From positions 868,001-932,000 of the forward strand of contig JAZKJV010002621.1 in the NCBI GenBank assembly GCA_037367405.1: DNA of 64,000 bases, given 5' to 3'. Source of the DNA: Ottelia alismoides (lineage: Eukaryota; Streptophyta; Magnoliopsida; Alismatales; Hydrocharitaceae). The translations under genes were made by a program, and so were the position numbers. The number at the start of each line of letters is the position of its first letter. The first letter of the stretch is position 1. A model generated the notes under the pieces. It was not told where the DNA came from. It searched no databases and saw only the letters and a program-made list of their open reading frames with translations. Of the stretch, positions 12,084-21,658 are shown in pieces.

Positions 12084-14176
12084 GCCTTTGCTAGTCCCTA
12101 GCAAACAATTATGCAATAAGTGCAGAATAGAAAAAGAAAGAAAAGAAAAAGAAGAAATGTGGACTAAATTTAATTGTCAAACTTGTCTTCACAAAATCAA
12201 AGTTTGGAGCTTAAGTCGGACCTTTGAAATTTTAGTGCGAGCGGAACCTTAATGTGAACCGAATTTGAAATCCAATAGTCCTTGAGAATCCCAAAACTCT
12301 ACCCAAGTCTCCTCAATAGCCAGGTCAGAAATATCTCAATTCATACGCAAACTCTTACGACTATGAGTCTGACTCGTATAGTGTAAGTGATGGTGGCTCT
12401 CCCCAACTAGAATGACAAAGAAACTGACTTCTCCAGTATGACAACCCAATGATTCCCCAATCCAACAACTCCATCCTTGAGGAGCGGGGTATTCCCTTCT
12501 AAGTGCAAGTGGCAACCAGCTCAAGAGGAGGAGGTGAAGAGAAGAATGGACGGTAGCCAGTGTAGCTACCTATCCTGGGATGCAAGACCAGTGTAGTCAA
12601 GTCATCCAGCTGCAGGCTCACATATTTGACTTTGGAACTCAAGCTCGCTTATTGACTTTACCACATTTGTACATACTTTGCAGGCTTTTTATTTTTGTAC
12701 ATGCCTGAACATTTTTTTAGTACTATTCACAGCAGCATTTACATAAGGAGTTTTTCCTCTTGAGCCAGTAGACTATCCCTCTTTTGAAGCTTTATCGCAA
12801 CCCACATCCTCCTGTCTTTAGACTTCCTAATCACTGGACGGGTTGGGGTGCACTTCCCTCCCTAGAGGAGGATAAATGTTTCCACTTGTGTGCGTCTCAT
12901 ACCTGCAAATCCAATCCCCTCACCACTCATACTGAGTTGAGCCATGTGAAAGGTGCAGGTGTCCAAGTTAGGTCATTATCAACAAGAGTCGTGCGTGTGC
13001 TCCGACATACTCTACTTAGGCAGTCAAGAATCCATTGAACCAAGTCTCGTGATCCTCAAAGAATTAAGTCAACTAGACCTGAAGTACCTCAAAATCAGTT
13101 CCTATAAGGTTCCTGTTATTAGGTAGATTTTAAGGTCCAATCATGCTCCAATCTCCGGATTTTATTTAGACTCGTTCAACTATCAAACTCAATCTGAAAA
13201 ATGCGAATGCTATGAAAATGATATGCAGAATGCAGAAAATATTTTTGTGATGCAATTTTCAAGATTTTAAACTTTTTATGGATTTTTGAAAAGATGATGA
13301 TGATGCATATGTAGATGCATTTTTTATCTTTTTTCAAAAAGATTTTTCAAATGTTTTTGGATTTTAATTTTGCAAATGTTTTTGGGATTTTTCAAAATAA
13401 AAAGATTTTGGCTAAAAAAACTAGGTGAAAACTATGTACACGGGAGTGCTTCTTATATCTACAAGAAGTGGATTTTAAGAATTTACAAGGGCAAGTGATC
13501 AATTTTATAAGTATATACACATAGTGGATTTTAGTGAGATGTATGTATTCCTCAAACTTATTTGACACAAGTTTTTCACGCAATTTTTGAAAACTATAGT
13601 CCAAAATAGTTTTTACAAACATTTTACAAACATGTACACACATTTGAAAATCATTTTGCAAAGGCTTTCAAAACAGTATAGATAGATTTTTCAAAATATT
13701 TTTGCAACCATTTTTCAAACCATTTGCAAATCATTTTTCAAACATTTTATTTTACACAAAGAAAAGAAATTTTACAAACCACACATTTTTACAAAGGTTG
13801 AAAACATGTAACAAAACGTTTTCAAAATAGTTTTCAATAAATATTTCACAAAGATTTTCAAACTATTTTTCAAACATTTTGCAAAAAAAATATTTTCACC
13901 TGATTTACTAATCAGTAAATACAGAAATAATTTGAGGAATGGAACACCTTTTTAAAAATGTTTTAATGAATTTCAAAGAATTATTAGCCAGATTATTAAG
14001 AAAATACGAAAGTACGAGTTATGGCTAAAGTATATACATAGTATATACGACCCCCCTATACTTAGATTGAGCTATGTCCTCATAGATTGGAGAGAAAAGA
14101 GAAGACATAACTCGTACTAAGTATAGACAAGTCTAAAGAATAAATGAATGAACCAATGAGAAGTTGACCGTCCCCC
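12084..14176 (-). other. Element B: noncoding 3' tail
   Basis: There is no accepted gene. Bases 12250-13150 closely match 31040-31950 in D and more loosely match about 2820-3960 in A. Bases 13200-13990 are AT-rich and built of short iterated words (CATTTTTCAAA and CATTTTGCAAA) also seen in D at 31960-32640. Short frames on both strands are conserved between B and D, which I attribute to overall DNA similarity. Confidence 0.75.
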
Positions 14177-14650
14177 CTATACTTAGGATCAAATAATCCT
14201 AAGTATAGCAGACTGTACACAACGCAGGGAGGGTCAAGGGTGGGAATGAACAGATCATACTCAGATTGTCTCCCCCTATACTTAGGGTAAAATATCCCTA
14301 AGTATAGATAAGAAGAGGAGACAATGGAGAGGATCAAAAAGAATAGAAGAAACTCGGGGTGCACACCCCCCTATACTTAGGACAAAGTACGTCCTAAGTA
14401 TGGAAAACAGTCTACAAGGGCGGCACCTTTTTGATAGATAAAGAAAATAGAAGAGGAAAAGAAGAAAACAAAAAAAGAAGAAAGGAGAGCAGAAGATGAG
14501 AGAAGAGATCGGAGGATGTACACATCACTCCCCCTATACTTTGGGTAAAAGAAGCCCTAAGTATAGGAAACAACAGGAGTGATGACACGGAACGATCACA
14601 GAATACTCGGCTCGTCCACCCCCCATACTTAGGACAAAGTACGTCCTAAG
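14177..14650 (-). repeat. Array of five hairpins, element B
   Basis: Hairpins lie at 14177-14208 (perfect 13-bp arms CTATACTTAGGAT/ATCCTAAGTATAG), 14276-14307 (perfect 12-bp arms), 14371-14403 (one mismatch), 14534-14566 (one mismatch) and 14623-14650 (decayed). The first three are 95-99 nt apart. In the element's sense direction each is followed by a G run, so each recreates TAAGTATAGGGG. The loops differ but recur in matching positions in D. Confidence 0.9.
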
Positions 14651-14717
14651 AAAGGCAAACACGAGAATGGGTGGATGAGCAATGCGGGAGATAGAACAGA
14701 GAGTCACGGGCGAGAAT

Positions 14718-15266
14718 CTACAACATAAATGGATGATCATAAGAAGGTGGAAAGCAAACCTTCTTGCGGGACCACTGAGGGATATATCTGACATGGCGTA
14801 TGTCGATATCGGGGTTCACAGTGGACGGACGCCGATCAGGGTCGACACAGTGAAGGCCCTCAGTGGAATCAAAATGGAAAGGGACGAACTGATCAATGGA
14901 AGTAGTATGGCTAGGTTCTCCCTTGGTGGTCCTTTGGTGTGAAGGCGCAAACATGTGAGTGGAAGGAGTGTGGTCAGGTCTGGCCTTGGAAGTCTCGCAG
15001 ATATCGAAGTGGAATGGGACAAACTCATCATCCTCGGAAGAAGTGTAATTGGAGTCGTCCTGCGAGGTCTCATCCAGGTCAAAATCAAAAGGAACGAAGT
15101 CATCAGTGGAAGTATACGAACTCTGTTCGTCCTCAAGACTCTCACCCGAATCCTTGTCTTCAACAAGAGGTCTGAATTTATCAAAATAAATGGCAGCATC
15201 ATAACCGACCTCAATCATTTTTACTTGTGAGTGACCAGGAACGGAGTTATCAGTGGAAGTAGTCAA
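14718..15266 (-). pseudogene. Element B: acidic C-terminal tail with FVPF repeats
   Basis: This is the same frame as the protease segment and is separated from it only by an in-frame TAG at 15277-15279. The tail (about 180 residues) is rich in Asp, Ser and Thr and carries degenerate repeats of roughly 21-25 residues: TDDFVPFDFD, EDDEFVPFHFD, a decayed THMFAPSHQ and IDQFVPFHFD, each preceded by a Ser/Thr-rich spacer such as YTST or HTTS. I do not recognise this tail from a named family. It could be a remnant of the acidic linker between protease and RT that D also has (Asp/Glu-rich, about 36360-36720), expanded by tandem duplication. No catalytic motif is visible. Confidence 0.7.
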
Positions 15267-15278
15267 ACGAGGTCCGTC

Positions 15279-16145
15279 CTATCTAGTCTTGGTATCTGCC
15301 CTCCGCTCAAATGGTTCAATAACGTAAATACTCTGGATTTCATCAACACATCGCCACACACCAGGAGGAGGAACTGCGAGGTCTATGCTTTCCGATTTCC
15401 TCCCCTTTCGGGGGAGTCGTCGGGTCTCATCAGATTTCGCTAAGCAAACATCTCTAATATCATTAGATCGGTCACAGGCCTTGGAGTCAGTTATAATCGG
15501 TGAGGGTGCATCGGGTATAGGTCTCTGGACAACTGTGGATGCGGTGATCGACACTTCGCTCTCGTCAACAGGACGGAAGCGAATATCTCCTGATCCATAA
15601 TCAATAACGACCCTCGTAGAGGCGAGGAATGGTCGTCCCATGGTGATTAGAGACGGCTCCCCTGTGGAGCTCTCCATGGGCAACACGACAAAATCAACAT
15701 GGTGGCTCGTGCCCTGAATAGAAATGATTACGTTTTCAAGGATACCCTTCGGCCTCTTAATAGATCCATCAGCAAACTGAACGATCATCCTGGTTTTCTT
15801 GAGAGTCCCTAAGTGAAGAGATTGTACCAGCGAGAAGGGTAGTATGCTAATCGAAGCACCGCCGTCTAGGAGAGTGTGATCACATGTATAGTCAGAGATG
15901 GTACAAGTGATGAATGGTGTAGCTATGTTCTTCCTTTTGGGAATGGGACGGTGTGTGATGGCGTGGGCAGTGGCCATGGTCAGAATGTGACGCTCAGATC
16001 TGCTCCTCCGCTTTCTCTTCTTGGGAAGAGGATCAGATAATTGGGTCATGTCCTGCTGAAGTGGGGCACGGATAATATCATGAATAGTGGCCACCACTTC
16101 GGGTTCAGATAGCATTTTTTGAATTTTTGGACCTCCTCCATACAA
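15279..16145 (-). pseudogene. Element B: retropepsin-like aspartic protease
   Basis: This is a frame of about 288 codons with a clear gypsy protease. ERHILTMATAHAI precedes the domain, LLDGGASISILPFSL carries the catalytic Asp, MIVQFADGSIKRPKG forms the flap region and LITMGRPFLASTRVVIDY is the C-terminal hallmark. Retropepsins cut the Gag-Pol polyprotein as dimers. The usual DSG or DLG triplet is DGG here; element D has DSGSS. The frame then runs into a charged tail and stops at TAG 15277-15279, which may have been an open codon, as the frame continues to 14718. Upstream coding in another frame (HVYIDSDFLP near 16149-16178) indicates a frameshift near 16115, so the ATG at 16145 is probably not the original start. 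Confidence 0.85.
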
Positions 16146-16322
16146 GGGAGGAAGTCTGAATCAATATATACGTGAGGCATGCCAAGAGCAGTCTATACGG
16201 CGGCATCCTCGGGGTCAAAGGTGGGACTAAGCGTGAATGGATGTGTGGTCAAGGGCTCTGGCAAATGGACTCTCTCCTCACAATATGAATCAACCAAGTG
16301 TCTCCGAACTCTTTTTGTATTT

Positions 16323-16733
16323 TTAAATTTTTCTCATTTTTTTGTATTTTGGGCGATTGCAAGCTCCCTGATCACCTACAAGTGAAGCAGTATCCCTGAC
16401 GAAAGGAGCATTAATCTGATTCTTCCTCAAGAAAGCAAGATCATCATTCATCAAATCAATGCGCTTTGTCATCCGATTCAAGATATCACTCATAGAGATT
16501 GAGGGAGGTGACTCCATCAGGTCAGACTCGGGTGGATGTGAAGGCGGAGGTGGGTAATACACATGTGGGGGTGGAGGTGGGTAGAAGTCCGAGTCATGAT
16601 ACTGTGGCAGAGGCGGGTATGTACAAAAGTCAGAAAAAGTAGGAGGAAGGTCCTCCTGATAAAAGGGAAGTGGACCGGCTGGAGCGAGCGAGGGATCCGC
16701 AAAGTCCGGATAAAATGCACTCCAGGGGTCCAT
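16323..16733 (-). pseudogene. Element B: proline/tyrosine-rich N-terminal region
   Basis: It begins MDPWSAFYPDFADPS and continues with Pro/Tyr-rich sequence (for example YPPLPQYHDSDFYPPPPP) to an Ile/Leu/Asp-rich helix-like part (SMSDILNRMTKRIDLMND). It is in the same frame as the protease, but an A-rich stretch near 16330-16350 shifts the frame, after which another frame reads VRRHLVDSYCEERVHLPEP down to about 16205. No gag domain like that of D is recognisable. It probably occupies the Gag position, and its function is unknown. The ATG at 16733 is the first in the frame and plausible as the start of translation. Confidence 0.6.
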
Positions 16734-18082
16734 CTCGAAAACAAAAGGAAATGATTCAGGGGAGCACGTCGGTCAAGTCAAGAGAGTAAAGAAGAAGGTG
16801 CAAGTGCGCAGGAGCGATCTAGGACACACACAACAATCACAGACAAAAATGAAAATAAGATAAACCCTCAATTCACCTACTCAACTCGGTAGAGACCGCA
16901 AAGAGCGGTCTTTTTATCTTGTCTGTTTTAGAGTTAGGTGAGCAGTCGAAAAGTTTGCATACACACTTAGGGGGGTGAAATGGGATTTGGGCACTAATCC
17001 TTAGCATGTGCGCGAGCAATGTAAAACGAAGACAATGAGGGGATTACTCGCCCAAATACAAGATTTTTCTTTTTGATCGGTGTTAGGGTCAAGTAATATT
17101 AGCAGTCCCAATTTTATTGATTATCACTTTTTTGGGATTTTTAGTGAGAAATGCACGCGCCTAATGAGGAGTCAATTCCTTTAAGCACCTAGGTTGGCAA
17201 AATCAGAGGGAGAGTCGGAAAAGCAATGCAAGTGGCAAGTCAATGATGAATGCTAAAGAGAAATGCTCACCTCACCTCCAGCACTCTACATGCAAAGATG
17301 CTCAGCAGAATTGAAACCTATCTATATGCAAATGCAAAAGCCGATGAAATCGCCCTAAGTTCAGAAATTGCTATTAGCGGGAAGAACCACAAGTTGACCA
17401 CAAATCCTCAATCCTAGAGTCCGGTCCAGGCTCACCTCTCCTCCTCTCGACAAATCGAGTTCAGGAGAAGCGCTTGGCGGGATGAGCTCGCGACGCGGCG
17501 GATCAAAGACAGTGAATCAATTGTTTAAATTTGACTAAGTCCAAACGATACTATAGGAGCATGCAAGGGTGATTAATGTGTTTGGACCTAATCTATCGCA
17601 AGCAATCCTAAAACTAAGAGCTCAATCACACAAAATAAATAAAATCGAAAATCGGAAAACAAAGTAAAAAAATACGAAGAAAACACGAAAAAGCACGATG
17701 AGCCCCCAGGTGTACAAACACTTGGAAATTAGGCTCAAGAGTGTCCAATGTCCGGGGGTACCTATATTATTACAATTAAAAAAGTCTCTCTCTCACTACA
17801 AATTACAAAATAAAGACAACACAAAAAATGCTCAAAAATACGACTGTCTTCTCAAGTCCTCCCTGCCTTCTTTGATGCTAGGTCAGAAGTATCCTGCCAC
17901 CTTCACGTGGGTGCACCGACGCCCAAGGTAGAGCATCTCCCTCGATCCGTGGTTCCTCACACAAAGTCAACAAGGAAGAGTGACTAGACAAGTCAAGCAA
18001 TAAGATCAAATAAGTGAGCAAATAAAGAAATAAAAAATGTAGACAAGTATCACAACACAAAGCAAAAATTATCTACGCGTTG
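16734..18082 (-). other. Element B: leader (5' untranslated region)
   Basis: There is no gene. It is partly homologous to the D leader (for example 17697-17740 against 41678-41720). A hairpin-capable segment (CCAGGTG and CACTTGG, 17707-17726, one mismatch) corresponds to a perfect hairpin in D. It may hold packaging signals, but this is inference. Confidence 0.6.
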
Positions 18083-18102
18083 TTCCTCCCCGGGAACGGC
18101 CT
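18083..18102 (-). promoter_or_regulatory. Primer binding site of element B (degenerate)
   Basis: The minus strand reads AGGCCGTTCCCGGGGAGGAA immediately after the 5' LTR. It matches the tRNA-Asp type site of D (TGGCGCCGTTGCTGGGGAGC) over GCCGTTnCnGGGGAG, with changes at the outer end. Confidence 0.65.
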
Positions 18103-21100
18103 TGATAATCGAGGTTTGGCGATGGTCTAAAGTAGTCCACACAAGGCGGGACCACAATGTCGCTGAGCGACCGCTCACGAAACCTCAATTAATCAACAAT
18201 TAACCTACAACAAGTAAATCAAGCAATGAAAGTAAATGTGCGGAGTTAAAATTTATTATAACTCTACAAAGGATGTGTATAGTGTGCAAGCAGTGTAGAG
18301 GTCGAACACAGGGAGCAGACAGGTAGAACGGAGCAAAAATGCACAAAATGTGTGTGTGATCAAATGTCTATTTATGCTATATTTTTTGTGTGTTTTTTAG
18401 TTTTATATTTTTTATTTAATTTTTAATTTTATATTTTTGTATTTTGATTTTTAATTTACTGATTTTATATTTCTTTTTATATTTTATACCTTTTTTTATA
18501 TTTTCTTTTTCAATAATAGAATATACACAATATAAGAAATGAGAGGATAAAGGATTTATAAAAATGAGTAAAAATGCTCAAAAATCAGAAAATAAATTGT
18601 TTTTGGTCTTTTTATATTTTTCTACTCTTTTAGTGATTTTTGGGGATTTTTCAGAATATTTTTGGTATATTTAAAAGTGGAAATACAAGAAAACGGTGAA
18701 TTAGCTACTGGCTGAAACTAAAATGAGGATGAAAAATATCAAATGGTGTCCAAAATTCCTCAAATTAATTTTAATTGAAAGGTAATGAATCAAAGAAGAT
18801 ACAGAAACTGAAATTGCTTTTAGGATTTTTGTAGAATTTTTAAGATTTTTATGAAAGTTTTTAGAGTTTTATAATTTTTATGAGTTTTCTTTTGTATTTT
18901 TTATTGATTTTTGTACTGAAGTTAAAACACACTAAAATATGCAAAATATATTTTTTGGGAATTTTCTGAGATGTTTTTATAATTTTTATGTATTTTATAA
19001 TGCAAACAGTGTTGAAAATGCATGTTTTTTATTTTTAATAAATATTAAAATGCCATAAATATGAAAAATAAAAATATGCCGTGGAAGCACAAGTCAGCAG
19101 GAACTTAAGTCTATTTTTGGAGAATTTTTGGGGTTTTATAGATGCATCAAATAAATAGAGATCACAGCAAGAAAGTACGCACAAGCCAGGGGCATAATTG
19201 TGAATAGCAAAAAGTACAGGCTAAATTGCAAATTGTACAGAACAAAATAGACTTCAAATGAATGCTTTGAGTCCTAAATAAACATTACACAAAATGGTGG
19301 GGGAAATGACGCAAAATACCCTCGCCTAGGGTGATCGAATGGTTGCGGAGGAATGTGGATGAACTCGCGAAGAATAGCCTGTCGGCGAGTTTTGGCTCGA
19401 CGACGTGATCTCCTCCTACAACCTGGAAAGTCCCAAGTTGGCCGAGAAGCTCCTGCAAGGCTCCCCTATCGACTAGCGGCCTCAAAATGACGATTGCTCC
19501 GCCGGGGTGTCACCACGGCGATGAAGAACGAGGGGAAACTCCAAGAGGTTTGGCCTACGTCAAAAACGACCCCCCTGATGGAGTCCTTCGGCCTTTGGAC
19601 CTGAAAATGAAGAACGAGAATCACAGTAGAGGGTCCCAAGGGCCAGCGTGTGGAGTGGAGAAGGTGGCGGAATGGCAAAAATGGCCGGAGCTCGTGGAGC
19701 TTCAATGAGGTGTTTGATTGCGAGATCGGGGTGTTTTAATCGATAGAGTGACCAACTAAATGCATAAATCAAAGCCTAAAACTAACAGCAAACTAAACAG
19801 CGAGAAAAAGGATAGAAAACGACCTCAAGCGGTGATGTACCACGAGATAGGACCTTACGGCCAAGGGCCGGAGATGGGGGTGGATACGCCTCCGCACCGC
19901 TCCTCGTCTCCTCCTAATGGTGAGGTGAGGTTGTTGTCACCTCCCTCTAACCTCAGCACATGAAAGAAGGGAGGAAGAAGGGGGAAAAGGAGTTCAAATT
20001 CGAAAAATGGAGAAAGGGAGTCTTTTGAACCAGTGGTCGAGTGGGCGTGAAGATCGAGGTGGACCGAGCGCATCGTGGCTCCAGAGACCTATCATAGCCA
20101 TGGGTGTGTATGCTCATGCCACGAGGAAGAAAAGTCATGAAGACCGCGACATGAAATAGTGAAAGGCGTGACCTCCAAAATTGGGAGAAAATGCCAAAAA
20201 AACTCAGATCTGACACTGTACAGACCTTGGTCAGAGAGATGGTCAACATGGCCCAAAGGACGAAGAAAATAGGGCGCATCTGTAATCCAATGCTCAATAT
20301 TATGCCTGGGCGTGTATAAGGGATGTATGGGGATAAAAAGTCGTGAAGGGCACAAGGCCAAAGAATGAAAGATGCGGCCTTGAAAAATGGGAGACAATGG
20401 CTAAAAAACGCAGTCTGACGGGCTACAGGAGCAAGAACCAGGGAGTTGACCAGGGGTCAACTTCCACCTGGTTGGTCCACGTGGACCAACCAGGAAAATC
20501 CCTGGAAAAAACACTTGTAAAATCAATTAAAAATAGCAAATTACTTTATTAATTTTTGGTTTCAAAATAAAAAATGTTTATTATTTTATAAGTTATTTTA
20601 TGGTAATTTTTATTTATTTTTTCGAGATTAATGATTACAAGTTTCCTTTTATACCCTTTATAAGTATCTTTATCTATATATTAAGTATTTTACTTTTATT
20701 TTATGTACTTAATTTATTTATTTTTGTTTATTAATTTATAAATTTATAGAATATTTTTATATATTTAAATATATTTTTATTTTGTTTTTCTGAAGAGTTG
20801 TATACACTTAATAAAATAAAAGTGTGAATTATGCATGTATGTATACAGGTATTATACCTATGTATAATATATACAAGTATTTTATTATATGTTTTCTTTG
20901 AGTTTTTATTCTGATTTTAATGCACAAATATATTATAAGTAATATTTACAAAATTATAAAAATATAAAAATACAAAAATAATGAATAAATAATAAAACGA
21001 ATATTTTAATCTGTACAAGTATACAAATAGGGGCCCAAAACTCAACTTTCAAACCGTAGCTCTGCCAAATGCGAAACTACCGCCATTAAATAGCTTATGT

Positions 21101-21650
21101 TATTCTATATACAATTAAAGGTGAGCTTGCTGCAATTGGAGTTTTCATTTGTGAGATACGGGTCTGGGAAGTTAGGATTCTGGAATTTTATTCAGACCAT
21201 AACTTTTTATTTGTACATTATTTTTTAGTGAAATCAATTTTGTATTTTTCTTTATATAATTATCTACAACTTTCATGTATAAAGTTTCTTTATTTGATTT
21301 ATAAAAAGTGGAACCAAAAAATAGGTCCCAAAATGAATAAAGAATGAATAAAATAAAAGGGATTTGTATTGTATTTTGGCCCTTATCTCCCCCTACCTTA
21401 TTACTTGTCGACCTAGTCATCGAGATGCCTAGGTCTCAGGATTTCGGGTCATAAAATATTTACAATATTTTATTCTTTTTCTTTTCTTTTCTTTATTCTA
21501 TAATTTTGGCTTTAAAAACCGCGTTTTATACAATATTTACACAATGATGCATGAATGCTAAAATGTCTATTTTAAGCCTAATTACACGCATTTACTAGGG
21601 TTTTTAAGGCCAAAATGATAGAATAAAGATGATGAAACGTAGATTCATCA
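18103..21650 (-). repeat. 5' LTR of element B (right copy)
   Basis: It runs from TGATAATCGAGG to AGATTCATCA like the left copy. It retains the perfect 28-bp palindrome (20467-20494) and, beside it, the dyad AGTTGACC-AGG-GGTCAACT (20444-20462). It is flanked on the right by TTAGG. Confidence 0.9.
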
Positions 21651-21658
21651 TTAGGTCA

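Larger units (their letters stand above)
8524..21650 (-). mobile_element. Element B: non-autonomous, protease-only Ty3/gypsy element
   Basis: Two direct LTRs (8524-12070 and 18103-21650, 3547 and 3548 bp) enclose a 6.03-kb internal region read on the minus strand. In sense order this holds a primer site (18083-18102), a 1.3-kb leader, a broken Pro-rich and protease frame (16733-14718), a hairpin array (14650-14177), a noncoding tail and the polypurine tract (12071-12083). No RT, RNase H or integrase, and no gag domain I can recognise, is present in any frame. The leader, protease, tail and LTR ends resemble element D, so a D-like element probably supplied the missing enzymes. The two LTRs differ visibly by only a few percent (for example a TG-repeat length change near 8771), so insertion was fairly recent. 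Confidence 0.88.

Noticed and set aside
12336..12524. 62-codon sense frame conserved at 31086-31274, in the env position
   Set aside because: Too short, no signal peptide or membrane segment, and explained by block identity.
12784..13038. 84-codon frame, antisense to the element, conserved at 31528-31782
   Set aside because: The whole DNA block is nearly identical between B and D, so frame conservation is not evidence of coding; the frame is antisense and not visible in A.
14177..14650. Regularly spaced palindromic repeats looked superficially like a CRISPR array
   Set aside because: The window is plant nuclear DNA, the repeats are hairpins inside retrotransposon tails, they recur in three element copies with the same order, and no cas-like gene exists.
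21651..21658. TTAGGTCA at both ends of C as an 8-bp target duplication
   Set aside because: TTA on the right belongs to the LTR terminus (ATTCATTA for ATTCATCA), and gypsy elements make 5-bp duplications; GGTCA fits both ends.
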